Assembly (NCBI RefSeq): GCF_001905665.1
Contig: NZ_LIVX01000002.1
Span: forward strand, 879,420 to 943,419
Reading direction: 5' to 3'
DNA: 64,000 nt
Source of the DNA: Streptomyces sp. CB02261
GTDB lineage: Bacteria > Actinomycetota > Actinomycetes > Streptomycetales > Streptomycetaceae
In this document: positions 29,603 through 38,184 of the stretch, piece after piece
Numbering within the stretch: the stretch's first letter is position 1
Layout: every line of letters begins with the position of its first letter
Position numbers and translations under genes: made by a program
Notes under the pieces: generated by a model
Database searches by the model: none
What the model was told of the DNA's origin: nothing
What the model saw: the letters and a program-made list of their open reading frames with translations, nothing else

Positions 29603-30352
29603 ATGACCATGCGTTTTCTGTTCGTCGGCGACAGCATGACCATCGGACGCGCCGGCGACTGGACCTGGCGGTACCGCATGTGGCGGCACCTGGAGTCCAC
29701 GCTCCCCGGCGGGTACGAGGTCGTCGGCCCGCGCACCCGCCTGTACGAGCCCGCCGCCGACGCCCCCGTCTCGGACTCCTACGCCGACCCGGACTTCCCC
29801 GCCCACGCCCGCCGCCATCTGGCCGGCTGGGGCGAGGGCTGGCTGCACATGGCGCCCGTGATCGGCGAGACGGTCGCGGCGACCGGGGCGGACGTGCTGC
29901 TGATCTCGCTGGGCCTGATCGACCTGGGCTTCTACACCGACAGCACGCAGACCCACGACAACGTCCGGGCGTTCGTCACGGCGGCCCGGGCCGCGAACCC
30001 GCGCGTGCGGGCCGTGCTCCTGCCGGTCATCCCCAACGTCCGCGCCGGTTACGACGCCCCCTTCGCCGCCGAGTGCGCCCGCTTCAACGAGCTCCTGGCG
30101 AAGGCGGTCGCCGACCTCGACACGGCGGTCTCACCGCTCCTGCTCGCGACGATCCCGGCCTCGTACGACCTCGGCACGGACACCTACGACGGCACCCACC
30201 CGGGACCGTCCGGCGAACACAAACTGGCCGCCGCCTTCGCGGACGCGATGCACCAGGCCTGGGGCCTGGGCGGTCCGTACGGGCCCGCCGAGGACGTCCA
30301 GGACGCTCAGGACGCCCGGGTCAGGCGGTTCGCGAAGGTGGAGAGGGTGTAG
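29603..30352 (+). CDS. SGNH/GDSL-family hydrolase
   Basis: 249 residues. Block I is RFLFVGDSMTIGRAGD with the catalytic Ser in GDSMT at about residue 10. A long second region (LLISLGLIDLGFYTD) stands where GxND usually occurs; here the Asn is absent. Block V is TYDGTHPGPSGEHKLA at about 195 with the catalytic Asp and His. No signal peptide, so cytosolic. ATG 29603 is used; ATG 29609 is equally possible. Its last 46 bp overlap the opposite AhpD-like gene. Confidence 0.85.
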   Translation: MTMRFLFVGDSMTIGRAGDWTWRYRMWRHLESTLPGGYEVVGPRTRLYEPAADAPVSDSYADPDFPAHARRHLAGWGEGWLHMAPVIGETVAATGADVLLISLGLIDLGFYTDSTQTHDNVRAFVTAARAANPRVRAVLLPVIPNVRAGYDAPFAAECARFNELLAKAVADLDTAVSPLLLATIPASYDLGTDTYDGTHPGPSGEHKLAAAFADAMHQAWGLGGPYGPAEDVQDAQDARVRRFAKVERV

Positions 30353-30720
30353 GCGCCGATACCGAGGACGACCTCCAGGGCGTTGCGGCGGGTGTAGCCG
30401 GCCTTCTCGAAGGCGGCCAGGTCCTCGTCCCCGACCGCGCCGGAGGTGGCGAGCACCTGGAGGGTGAACGCCCGTACGGCGTCGAGGCGTTCGGGCTCGG
30501 GCGCCGGGCCGAGGGCGGCCATCTTGGCCTCGTGCATGTCGACGCAGAGGTGGCACTGGTTGCGGGCGGCGACGATCAGGATCACCGCCTCGCGGGAGTG
30601 CGCGTCGAGGGTCGTGGACTCGAAGATCCGGCTGAGCTTCAGGAAGCCGTCGAGGGTCTCCGGGGACTCCTTGAGGAGCGCGACGGCGTGGGCGGTGCGG
30701 GCGGACAGGTCTACGGACAA
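30307..30720 (-). CDS. Carboxymuconolactone decarboxylase/AhpD-like protein
   Basis: 137 residues from a TTG start (30720) with GGAG five bases upstream. The AhpD-type motif ILIVAARNQCHLCVDMHEAK at about 48 carries the CxxC pair and the downstream His that reduce peroxides in this family. C-terminal helices follow (YTRRNALEVVLGIGAYTLS). It is divergent from a MarR gene 50 bp away, so a MarR-controlled oxidative or electrophile response is likely. Confidence 0.9.
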   Translation of the reverse strand: MSVDLSARTAHAVALLKESPETLDGFLKLSRIFESTTLDAHSREAVILIVAARNQCHLCVDMHEAKMAALGPAPEPERLDAVRAFTLQVLATSGAVGDEDLAAFEKAGYTRRNALEVVLGIGAYTLSTFANRLTRAS

Positions 30721-30757
30721 GGCGTCTCCGATACGAGCGACGGGAAGCGGAAGGGTC

Positions 30758-30783
30758 TAGAATCGACAACATGGTTGACCATG
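30758..30783 (+). promoter_or_regulatory. Leaderless marR promoter overlapped by its operator
   Basis: TAGAAT (30758-30763) is followed by 7 nt and ATG 30771. CATGGT-TG-ACCATG (30770-30783) is a perfect palindrome over the start codon, and ATCGACAAC ahead of the ATG is matched by GTTGTCGAT about 37 nt further on. These are good candidate MarR operators. Confidence 0.7.
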
Positions 30784-31304
30784 CCGACAGAGAGAAAGTA
30801 AACCAGGTTGTCGATCAGGGCAAGGAGATAAAGCAGCCGAACGCGCCCGGGTACGAACTCCCCCTGCTCCTCTTCGGCGGCTTCCGCACCCTCATCGACC
30901 GGCTGCACACCCGCCTCGCCGCCGAGGGCCACCCCGACCTGCGGCCCGCCCACGGCTTCGCCATGCAGGCCGTCGGCGGCCGGGGCGCCACCGCCAGCGA
31001 GATCGGGCGGCACCTCGGCGTCTCCAAACAGGCCGCCGGCAAGACCGTCGACCGGCTGCTCGCCCTCGGCTACGCCGAGCGCGCCGACGATCCCGCCGAC
31101 GCCCGCCGCAAACTCGTCCATCTCACCCCGCGCGGCCGCGAGGCCCTCGCCCGCTCCGCCGCGATCTTCGACGAGCTGCGGGCGGAGTGGGTCGCGGCCC
31201 TCGGCGCGGACCGGGTCCGGGACATCGAGACGTCCCTGCGGAACGTCGTCCCCGCGGAGACGGCGTTCCGCCTGGACGCCACCAGCTGGCTCGGCGGGCC
31301 CTGA
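30771..31304 (+). CDS. MarR-family transcriptional regulator
   Basis: 177 residues. The winged helix lies at about 75-140: GRGATASEIGRHLGVSKQAAGKTVDRLLALG (helix 3 to recognition helix) and DPADARRKLVHLTPRGRE (wing). The N-terminal extension of about 25 residues is hydrophilic. The mRNA appears leaderless and the operator palindrome covers codons 1-4, so autorepression is likely. Divergent from the AhpD-like gene. Confidence 0.92.
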   Translation: MVDHADREKVNQVVDQGKEIKQPNAPGYELPLLLFGGFRTLIDRLHTRLAAEGHPDLRPAHGFAMQAVGGRGATASEIGRHLGVSKQAAGKTVDRLLALGYAERADDPADARRKLVHLTPRGREALARSAAIFDELRAEWVAALGADRVRDIETSLRNVVPAETAFRLDATSWLGGP

Positions 31305-31329
31305 GACCCCTACGGGATCACCGGGCGGA

Positions 31330-32319
31330 TCACCAGGCGAAGGCCTCGGGAGACGGCCCGGGGCCCGGGAAGATCTCGTCGAGCGCGGCCAGGAGCTCCT
31401 CGCTCAGCTCGACCTCCAGAGCGCGCAGCGCGCTCGTCAGCTGCTCGGGCGTGCGGGGACCGACGATGGGACCGGTCACGCCCGGCCGGGTGAGGAGCCA
31501 CGCGAGGGCCGTCTCGCCCGGCTCCAGGCCGTGCTTCTCGAGCAGGTCCTCGTACGCCTGGAACTGCTTCCGCGCCGCCGGGTCGGCGAGCGTGGCCGCC
31601 GCCCGTCCCTCCGTACGCCGCTTGCCCTCGGTCTCCTTCTTCAGGACACCGCCGAGCAGGCCGCCGTGGAGCGGCGACCAGGGGATGACCCCGAGGCCGT
31701 ACTCCTGGGCTGCCGGGATCACCTCCATCTCGGCGCGCCGCTCGTACAGGTTGTAGAGGCACTGTTCGCTGACGAGGCCGACGGAGCCGCGCCGGGCGGC
31801 GGTCTCGTTCGCCTGGGCGATCTTGTAGCCGGGGAAGTTGGAGGAACCGGCGTAGAGGATCTTGCCCTGCTGCACCAGGACGTCGATCGCCTGCCAGATC
31901 TCCTCGAAGGGGGTCGAGCGGTCGATGTGGTGGAACTGGTAGACGTCGATGTAGTCGGTGCCGAGGCGCTTGAGGCTGCCTTCCACCGCGCGGCGGATGT
32001 TCAGCGCCGAGAGCTTGTCGTGGTTGGGCCAGGCGTCGCCGTCGGCGTCCATGTTCCCGTACACCTTGGTGGCGATGACGGTCCTGTCGCGGCGGCCGTC
32101 GCCCTTGGCGAACCAGGAACCGATGATCTCCTCGGTACGGCCCTTGTTCTCACCCCAGCCGTACACGTTGGCGGTGTCGAAGAAGTTGAGCCCCACGTCC
32201 AGCGCCGTGTCCATGATGGCGTGGCTGGTGGCTTCGTCCGTCTGGGGTCCGAAGTTCATCGTCCCGAGGACGAGTCGGCTGACCTTGAGTCCGGTGCGTC
32301 CGAGCTGCGTGTACTCCAT
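31330..32319 (-). CDS. Aldo/keto reductase
   Basis: 329 residues of the AKR (potassium-channel-beta-like) type. The catalytic tetrad is visible: Asp in FFDTANVYGWG at about 50 with Tyr, Lys in TVIATKVYGN at about 86, His in DVYQFHHIDRSTP at about 127. The NADPH-binding C terminus includes GPIVGPRTPEQL at about 285. The start MEYTQLGRTGLKVS at ATG 32319 is the usual family start; a TTG at 32328 is in frame. A perfect palindrome lies 17 bp upstream of the start. Confidence 0.93.
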   Translation of the reverse strand: MEYTQLGRTGLKVSRLVLGTMNFGPQTDEATSHAIMDTALDVGLNFFDTANVYGWGENKGRTEEIIGSWFAKGDGRRDRTVIATKVYGNMDADGDAWPNHDKLSALNIRRAVEGSLKRLGTDYIDVYQFHHIDRSTPFEEIWQAIDVLVQQGKILYAGSSNFPGYKIAQANETAARRGSVGLVSEQCLYNLYERRAEMEVIPAAQEYGLGVIPWSPLHGGLLGGVLKKETEGKRRTEGRAAATLADPAARKQFQAYEDLLEKHGLEPGETALAWLLTRPGVTGPIVGPRTPEQLTSALRALEVELSEELLAALDEIFPGPGPSPEAFAW

Positions 32320-32335
32320 GGACGTCAAGCCAACT

Positions 32336-32355
32336 GCTTCGAGTGCGCTCGAAGC
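32336..32355 (-). promoter_or_regulatory. Perfect palindrome upstream of the aldo/keto reductase
   Basis: GCTTCGAG-TGCG-CTCGAAGC, 8-bp arms and 4-bp spacer, ending 17 bp before the start codon. Likely an operator; the regulator is not encoded next to it in an obvious way. Confidence 0.5.
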
Positions 32356-32401
32356 AAGAGGGTTCCTGCGGGGTGGCGGGCGCGCGCGAGGCGGGCCGGG
32401 A

Positions 32402-32491
32402 CTAGAGGCCGGCCACGGAGGCCACCGCGATGATCGCGAACATCAGTACGAGCACGCCGGCCATGATTCGGTTACGGGTCTTCGGATCCAC
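32402..32491 (-). CDS. 29-residue single-helix membrane protein
   Basis: GTG 32491 to TAG 32402 encodes a basic start (DPKTRNRIMAG) followed by one hydrophobic helix (VLVLMFAIIAVASVAGL). The positive-inside pattern and codon use are those of a real small membrane protein, and I recall similar short proteins in other Streptomyces. No good ribosome site is seen, so it may be leaderless or start at the internal ATG. Confidence 0.55.
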   Translation of the reverse strand: MDPKTRNRIMAGVLVLMFAIIAVASVAGL

Positions 32492-32528
32492 CCTTCGAGG
32501 TTACCCGCCCGCCGGAGGCCGACCGCCG

Positions 32529-33101
32529 TCACCCCGCTCCCTCCAGCGGCCAGCCGTCGACCCGCTCGTATCGCGGCTGCTCACCGGGCACCCCGCTCAC
32601 CGGCAGGTTCGAACGGACGAGGACCAGCTCGCCCACCTGCCACCGCTCGCCCTCGAAGGCGCCGAGCTCGTCGAGGAACGGGCGCGTGTCCACCCCGTCC
32701 CCCCGGGCGCGGGCCAGCGTCAGGTGTGCCTGGTAGCGGCGGTGCTCGTCCATCGGGACCCCCGCCCGGCGGGCGGCCGCGTCCGCGCGCTCGGCGAGCA
32801 GCCGCAGCTCGTCCAGGCTCCCGGCGACCCCGGTCCACAGCGCGCGCCGCCCGAAGTGCCCGCCGCCGTGCAGCCGCAGCGGGAACGGCGGGGTGCGGTG
32901 CGCGGCCCTGGCGAGCCGGACGCGCAGCTCGGGCAGCAGCTCCTCGTCGACCTCTCCCATGAAGGCGAGCGTGAGGTGCCATCCGGGCCGCGAGGTCCAG
33001 CGCATCCCGTCGGCCCCGGGCAGGCGGCGCAGCCGGTCCACGACGTGTCCGACCTCGGCCAACTGCGCGGGCGGCGGCAGCACGGCGGCGAAAAGCCTCA
33101 T
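32529..33101 (-). CDS. thpR: RNA 2',3'-cyclic phosphodiesterase (2'-5' RNA ligase family)
   Basis: 190 residues. Both HxTx motifs of the 2H phosphoesterase family are visible: HLTLAFMGEV at about 43 and HLTLARARGD at about 130. The N terminus MRLFAAVLPP is typical of ThpR. It would open 2',3'-cyclic phosphates on RNA to 2'-phosphates. Start 33101 is chosen by homology; the frame reaches 33134 without support. A terminator at 33122-33150 separates it from the broken gene upstream. Confidence 0.92.
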   Translation of the reverse strand: MRLFAAVLPPPAQLAEVGHVVDRLRRLPGADGMRWTSRPGWHLTLAFMGEVDEELLPELRVRLARAAHRTPPFPLRLHGGGHFGRRALWTGVAGSLDELRLLAERADAAARRAGVPMDEHRRYQAHLTLARARGDGVDTRPFLDELGAFEGERWQVGELVLVRSNLPVSGVPGEQPRYERVDGWPLEGAG

Positions 33102-33121
33102 GGGACGAGTCTGGCAGGACG

Positions 33122-33150
33122 ACGGCCCCGGCACACAGAGCCGGGGCCGT
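33122..33150 (-). terminator. Terminator between the broken FG-GAP gene and thpR
   Basis: ACGGCCCCGGC and GCCGGGGCCGT form a perfect 11-bp stem with a 7-nt loop. Transcripts from the upstream reading frame at 33198-33594 would end here. Confidence 0.75.
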
Positions 33151-33197
33151 GACCGGCCAGGACACCCGCCGGTCCCACGCGCGACCGGTCAGGACAC

Positions 33198-33594
33198 CTA
33201 CTGGTACGGCGTCCCGGCACACGGCGCCGTTCCGGCCTCTGTCGTCGCGGGTCGAGGTGTAGATCTCGTCGCCTCCGGCGTGGGACACCGTGCGCGCGAC
33301 GACGACGAGGTCCGAGCCGGGGCCGGCGCCGTGGACGGTCTCGTCCTGGCCCTTCGCGACGACCTGGGTCCAGCGGGTGGTGCCGTCGGCGCTCTCCGAG
33401 AGGAAGCCGGTCGTCCCGGCGCTGAGCAGCGTGCCGCCCGAGGCCAGGAACGGCACCGGGGCAGGCGCGGCTGTACGGGACACGGCCGCGGGCGCAGCGG
33501 ACGCGGCCGGGACGGTGGGCGAAGCGGCCGTCACGGCGGTGAGCGCGACGCCGACCGCGATCGCCAGGCGCTTTCGGCCCAGAGGGGTACGCAC
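33198..33594 (-). pseudogene. Truncated/frameshifted secreted FG-GAP-type gene
   Basis: GTG 33594 is preceded by AGGGGG and encodes a signal peptide (LAIAVGVALTAVTAASPTVP, then AASA). A region follows (TTGFLSESADGTTRWTQVV, SDLVVVARTVSHAGGDEIYT) that mirrors the N terminus of the full gene at 34277-36523 (SGFLTSHWPSGAEYEYRWT, SDVVVGISRTPTGSVYT). In frame it would run through the terminator and about 520 bp into thpR. A shift of one base near 33255 reaches a stop at 33198, just before the terminator. Best read as a shortened, frameshifted paralogue. Confidence 0.65.
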
Positions 33595-33701
33595 GGTGTG
33601 TTCCCCCTCAAGCGGTTGGTTCCGCCCCCTGTGACCCACCATCACGTCGAAGGTTTGTACGAGACGGGAAAACGGCATTTCGCGGTGGCTAACCTCGACG
33701 G

Positions 33702-34208
33702 ATGGAGATCACCCTCAGGAAGGGCGGGGCGGAGGACCTCCCCGCGATACTCGGCGTGCTGGACAGTGCCGTGGTGTGGCTCAACGGCAAGGGCATCACG
33801 GCCCAGTGGGGCACAGAACCGTTCTCCGCGCGCCCCAAGGCGGTGCGGCAGGTCGAGGACACCATGGCCGCGGGCGACCCGTGGATCGCCGAGATCGACG
33901 GCGTACCCGCGGGGACGATGACGCTGACGCCGTTCCCCGGGCAGCACATCGCGCCGGCGGACGAACCCGAGGTGTACGTGCGGCTGCTCGCCACCGACGC
34001 CCGCTTCCACGGGCACGGGGTGGGAGCGGCCCTCCTCGCCCACGCGACGGCGGAGACCCGGCGGCAAGGGGTGTCGCTGCTGCGGGTGGACTGCTTCGCG
34101 GGCAGCGAGGGCCGGCTCGTCGCGTACTACGAGGGCCAGGGCTTCACGCCCACCGAGACGTTCACGGTGGGCGACTGGGAGGGGCAGGTGCTGGAGCGGC
34201 GGGTGTGA
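33702..34208 (+). CDS. GNAT-family N-acetyltransferase
   Basis: 168 residues of the Gcn5-related fold. The acetyl-CoA site is the V/RxxGxG-type region VRLLATDARFHGHGVGAALL at about 88-107, followed by GVSLLRVDCFAG and YYEGQGFTPTETF. The start has no ribosome site; TAACCT (33690-33695) lies 6 nt before ATG 33702, indicating a leaderless mRNA. Substrate unknown. Divergent from the broken FG-GAP gene. Confidence 0.92.
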   Translation: MEITLRKGGAEDLPAILGVLDSAVVWLNGKGITAQWGTEPFSARPKAVRQVEDTMAAGDPWIAEIDGVPAGTMTLTPFPGQHIAPADEPEVYVRLLATDARFHGHGVGAALLAHATAETRRQGVSLLRVDCFAGSEGRLVAYYEGQGFTPTETFTVGDWEGQVLERRV

Positions 34209-34276
34209 GCTGCCGCGGCCGCGCCCTGCCTTGCCGAGCCTCGGTCCGAGCCCGCGGGGGGCTCCGGAACCCGAGG

Positions 34277-36523
34277 TCAGTACAAGCCCGTCGTTGGCCC
34301 CCAGAGGTAGTGCACGTTGTAGATCTTCTTGGAATCCCCGAGCGGCGCCGTCCATCGGCCCGTGCTCCAGTGGACGGTAAGCGCGTCGTCCTTGACGCCC
34401 CTCGCGATGAGGTCCATGTGACCGTCGCTGCCCACGTCGCCCACAGCGGTGATCGTGGCGTACTGGTTCCAGCCCGCACCGATGGGGGTGCGGGGCGCGA
34501 ACGTGCCGTCGCCCTTGCCGAGGTGGAGCCAGAGGACGCCGTCCTTGTCGCGGGCGACGAGGTCACCGGCGGGGCCGCCGGCGATGTTGCCGGTGGCGGT
34601 GACGAGGTTGTAGACGCCCCAGCCCCCGCCCACCCTCACGCGGGCGGCGAAGGGCTTGCTCCAGCTGCCGGTGCCCTTGTGCAGCCACTGCACACCGGCG
34701 CTGTCGACGCCCACCAGATCCGGGCGGCCGTCACCCGTCAGGTCGGAGCCGCCGGTGAGCAGCCGGTACGCCTGCCAGCCGGTACCGACACGGGTACGAG
34801 GGGCGAACGGCTTCCTGACGTCGCCGGTGCCCAGGTGCTGCCACAGCACGCCGTACCGGTCACGGCCCAGCACGTCCGCGTGCGCCGCGCCACCGACGTT
34901 CCCCGGCGTGACGAGGTGGTCGTACACGCCCCAACCGGCGGTTTTCCACTCCGCGGACGGCCACCGCATGGGCGGCTCCGGGATATGGGAGGCGAAGATG
35001 TCGCCGAGGTCATGGGCGATCAGGTAGTTGCCCTCCTTGAGGAGCAGGTCGGGAAAACTGCTGTTGGTGAAGCCGTGCGGGGCGAGCCTGCCACCCACGG
35101 TGAGGGTGCCGCTCCGCTCGTAGCTGGGGCCGATCCCATTGCGCGTCCGGGCCGTCATCCTCCACGTGTAGGAGCCGTGCGGCACGGCTCTGCCGTCATC
35201 GAAACGGCCGTACCACGTCGCATCGGCGCGCCCGTCCAGGCCCTGGTGGATGGTCTGGGTCCACTGCCTCCCCGAGGCCGGGTGCTTCACCTCGATCCGC
35301 ACCTCGGCCGTACTGACGTACGCGGCGAACTGCCAGGCCAGATCGAAGGTGCCCTTGCTGAAGTCGACGGAGGCGGGTACGGACACGCTGGTCGACTGCA
35401 GGACGATCGGCTGACCGGTGAGCGCCACGGGTGTGACGACCGGGTCGCCCTCGGGGCCCGCAGTGATACGGAAGAGGCCCTCGCCGTGCTCGACGGTCGC
35501 GCCCCGCGCGAGGATCCCGTCGTCGCCGTCGCTGACGATGCCGCGCACCAGGTCGAGGAGCTTGACCGTCCGGCCGTCCTTCAGCGAACGGGCCGTCAGG
35601 GCGTTCAACGGGTTGGGGGCGATGGGGCCCTCCGTGAGGCCGTACGCGACCCAGTCGCCCAGGAACTCGACGCCGAGCCGCGTGCCCTTCCCGAGCGGGA
35701 TGGGTTCCGAGGCGTCCTGCCCGCGCCTTGCCACCCGCAGGACCGCGTCACCGGTGGCGGTGGTCTCCGCCCAGGCGAGGTGCGTGGCGGACACGGCGAC
35801 GTCCCGCGTGTCGACGCCCGCACCGGTCAGGGGCCGGTCCTCCACGACGGTGGCCGTGGCGAGGTCCACCAGGGCGGCGCGTCTGACGGTCTCGTCCGCG
35901 GTCGGCGAGTACTGGACCACCAGGGTGTCGGGCGTGCTCATGTCGACGGCGCGGAACGTGCCGGACAGCCCTTGCACCGTCCTGTCGACGGTCTTGCCGT
36001 CCTTGTGGCTGAGGAGGTGGACGGCGGTGCTGCCGTCGGGCCCCCAGGCGGTCACGACGACGGTGGACCCGGCCAGAAGCTGGAAAACGCTCTTTGAGCC
36101 CAGGTGGCTCGCGTCGATCATGACGGGGTCGCCGCCCCCGGAGCTCATGTCGTACAAGGTGTAGACGCTCCCCGTGGGGGTGCGGCTGATCCCGACGACC
36201 ACGTCCGAGCGGGCGCCGGCCTCGTAGTACGTGCGCGTCGTGCCGGTGCCGCTGGGCAGCTTGGTCACGGAGCCGTCCTCGTAGCGCGTCCAGCGGTACT
36301 CGTACTCCGCGCCGGAGGGCCAGTGAGACGTGAGGAACCCCGACGGGCCGCTGCCGCCGAAGGAGGAGTCGTCGGGCAGGTCGAAGGGGTCCTGCTGCTG
36401 CGCGGCGAGGGCGCCCGCGGTGATGACGCCCGTCGCCGGGGCCGCGAACGCCGGGGCGGCGGCCAGGGCGCCGGTGACGGTGGCGAGGACGAGGGTCGCG
36501 GCGGCCAGCCGGCGACCGGTCAT
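34277..36523 (-). CDS. Secreted FG-GAP/VCBS-repeat protein
   Basis: 748 residues. The signal peptide is at 1-30 (LAAATLVLATVTGALAAAPA). A propeller-like region covers about 45-440, a fibronectin/Ig-like domain about 445-540 (GSYTWRMTARTRNGIGPSYE), then a C-terminal set of FG-GAP-type repeats: HADVLGRDRYGVLWQHLGTG, LTGDGRPDLVGVDSAGVQWL, AGDLVARDKDGVLWLHLGKG, VGSDGHMDLIARG. Such repeats bind Ca2+ and sugars or proteins outside the cell. The start is ATG 36523; GTG 36538 is in frame and possible. A shortened paralogue lies 0.7 kb downstream. Confidence 0.88.
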   Translation of the reverse strand: MTGRRLAAATLVLATVTGALAAAPAFAAPATGVITAGALAAQQQDPFDLPDDSSFGGSGPSGFLTSHWPSGAEYEYRWTRYEDGSVTKLPSGTGTTRTYYEAGARSDVVVGISRTPTGSVYTLYDMSSGGGDPVMIDASHLGSKSVFQLLAGSTVVVTAWGPDGSTAVHLLSHKDGKTVDRTVQGLSGTFRAVDMSTPDTLVVQYSPTADETVRRAALVDLATATVVEDRPLTGAGVDTRDVAVSATHLAWAETTATGDAVLRVARRGQDASEPIPLGKGTRLGVEFLGDWVAYGLTEGPIAPNPLNALTARSLKDGRTVKLLDLVRGIVSDGDDGILARGATVEHGEGLFRITAGPEGDPVVTPVALTGQPIVLQSTSVSVPASVDFSKGTFDLAWQFAAYVSTAEVRIEVKHPASGRQWTQTIHQGLDGRADATWYGRFDDGRAVPHGSYTWRMTARTRNGIGPSYERSGTLTVGGRLAPHGFTNSSFPDLLLKEGNYLIAHDLGDIFASHIPEPPMRWPSAEWKTAGWGVYDHLVTPGNVGGAAHADVLGRDRYGVLWQHLGTGDVRKPFAPRTRVGTGWQAYRLLTGGSDLTGDGRPDLVGVDSAGVQWLHKGTGSWSKPFAARVRVGGGWGVYNLVTATGNIAGGPAGDLVARDKDGVLWLHLGKGDGTFAPRTPIGAGWNQYATITAVGDVGSDGHMDLIARGVKDDALTVHWSTGRWTAPLGDSKKIYNVHYLWGPTTGLY

Positions 36524-36615
36524 GCGGGAAGAGTGCACTGCCGTCCGTTTCTGCAGTCGGAAGGGGAGACGAGGGCCCCGGGCATGCCCGGCGGAGGCCT
36601 CGTGTGCGACCGACG

Positions 36616-36646
36616 GCGCCCCCGCCGACGACGTCGGCGGGGGCGC
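36616..36646 (-). terminator. Strong terminator after the MarR/MFS operon
   Basis: GCGCCCCCGCCGACG, one base, then CGTCGGCGGGGGCGC: a 15-bp perfect inverted repeat. It lies about 155 bp beyond the MFS stop (36802) in the direction of transcription and before the FG-GAP gene start. The rest of 36524-36801 shows nothing else. Confidence 0.75.
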
Positions 36647-36801
36647 GCGGAGTGCACCGCGCCGTCCCCCCGGTGGACCGGTCGTCGCGCGCACGTTTGT
36701 GCACGCGACAACCGTTCAGACTTTCGAGGGGCGGCGAGGGTTGTACGTGATCTGCTGTGCCGGCGGGACACGGCCCCTGCGGCACCGCGCTCCCGTACCC
36801 G

Positions 36802-38139
36802 TCACGCGGCCGTCGCCAGCCGCTCCCGGGCCACGAAGCGGACCTGCGGGTGGCCGTGGCGCCAGCCCCAGGCGACCTTGAGGCCGCCGACCCGGGCGAG
36901 GACGAGACCCACGACGACCGCCGCCGCGAGCGAGATCACACCGCCCGTGGCGAAGCCGGCGCGGGCGCCGTACGTGTCGGTGACCCAGCCGAGGAGCGGC
37001 GCTCCGATCGGCGTGCCGCCGGCGAACACCATCATGTAGAGGCTCATCACCCGGCCCCGCATGGCGGGGTCGGTCGCCATCTGGACGGCCGAGTTCGCGG
37101 TGATGTTGACCGTGAGGCCGATCATGCCGATCGGTACGAGCAGCAGCGCGAACAGCCAGAACGCCGGCGACAGGGCCGCAGCGATCTCCAGGACGCCGAA
37201 GACGGCGGCCGCGAGGACCAGCATCCGCAGCCGGGTCGAGCCGCGCCGGGCCGCCGCGAGGGCGCCCACGAGGGAGCCGGCCGCCATGAGGGTGTTGAGG
37301 AAGCCGTACGTACCGGCGCCGACGTGGAAGACGTCGCCGGAGAAGGCGGTGAGCCAGATCGGGAAGTTGAACCCGAACGTGCCGATGAAGCCGACGAGGA
37401 CGATCGGCCAGATCAGGTCGGGCCGCCCGGCCACGTACCGCAGTCCTTCTCTCAGCTGTCCCTTGCCGCGCGGGGCGCGCTCCACCTTGTGGAGTTCGCT
37501 CGTCCGCATGAGCAGCAGGCTCACGAGGGGGGCGAGGAAGGACAGGCCGTTGAGGAGGAAGGCCCAGCCGCTGCCGACTCCGGCGATGAGGACACCGGCG
37601 ACGGCGGGGCCGACGAGCCGCGCGGACTGGAAGTTCGCCGAGTTCAGGGAGACGGCGTTGCGCAGCTGACCGGGGCCGACCATCTCGGCGACGTACGCCT
37701 GGCGGGCCGGGTTGTCGACGACCGTCACCATGCCGAGGAGGAAGGCGATCAGGTAGACGTGCCAGACCTGGATGTGCCCGGAGAGGGTGAGGGCGGCGAG
37801 TGCGAGGCCGCAGAGACCGAGGGCGGCCTGGCTGAAGAGCAGCAGGTTCCGCTTCGGGTAGCGGTCGGCTATGACGCCGCCGTACAGGCCGAAGAGCAGC
37901 ATCGGCAGGAACTGCAGGGCGGTGGTGACGCCGACGGCGGCGGCCGAGCCGGTGAGGCTCAGGACCAGCCAGTCCTGGGTGATGCGGGCCATCCACGTGC
38001 CGGTGTTGGAGACGATCGCTCCGGTGAAGAACAGCCGGTAGTTGCGGATGCGGAGCGAGGAGAAGGTTTCCCCCCGCTCGCGGGTCTTGAGGGTGGGTTT
38101 ATGGACGGGTGCGGAGTCTGCTCCGGGTCCCGTACTCAA
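36802..38139 (-). CDS. MFS transporter (MFS_3/EntS-like efflux)
   Basis: 445 residues with about 12 hydrophobic segments. Motif A is LYGGVIADRYPKRNLLL at about 84, and VVDNPARQAYVAEMVGPGQL at about 140 is diagnostic of the MFS_3/enterobactin-exporter group; AMRGRVMSLYMMVFAGGTPI follows at about 355. It would extrude a drug or small metabolite using the proton gradient. It sits 45 bp downstream of a MarR gene on the same strand, forming a regulator-exporter operon. Confidence 0.93.
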   Translation of the reverse strand: MSTGPGADSAPVHKPTLKTRERGETFSSLRIRNYRLFFTGAIVSNTGTWMARITQDWLVLSLTGSAAAVGVTTALQFLPMLLFGLYGGVIADRYPKRNLLLFSQAALGLCGLALAALTLSGHIQVWHVYLIAFLLGMVTVVDNPARQAYVAEMVGPGQLRNAVSLNSANFQSARLVGPAVAGVLIAGVGSGWAFLLNGLSFLAPLVSLLLMRTSELHKVERAPRGKGQLREGLRYVAGRPDLIWPIVLVGFIGTFGFNFPIWLTAFSGDVFHVGAGTYGFLNTLMAAGSLVGALAAARRGSTRLRMLVLAAAVFGVLEIAAALSPAFWLFALLLVPIGMIGLTVNITANSAVQMATDPAMRGRVMSLYMMVFAGGTPIGAPLLGWVTDTYGARAGFATGGVISLAAAVVVGLVLARVGGLKVAWGWRHGHPQVRFVARERLATAA

Positions 38140-38184
38140 AGTGCGTTCGCCTCCTCGGCGCGTCTGCGGATGGGGCTCCGGGGG

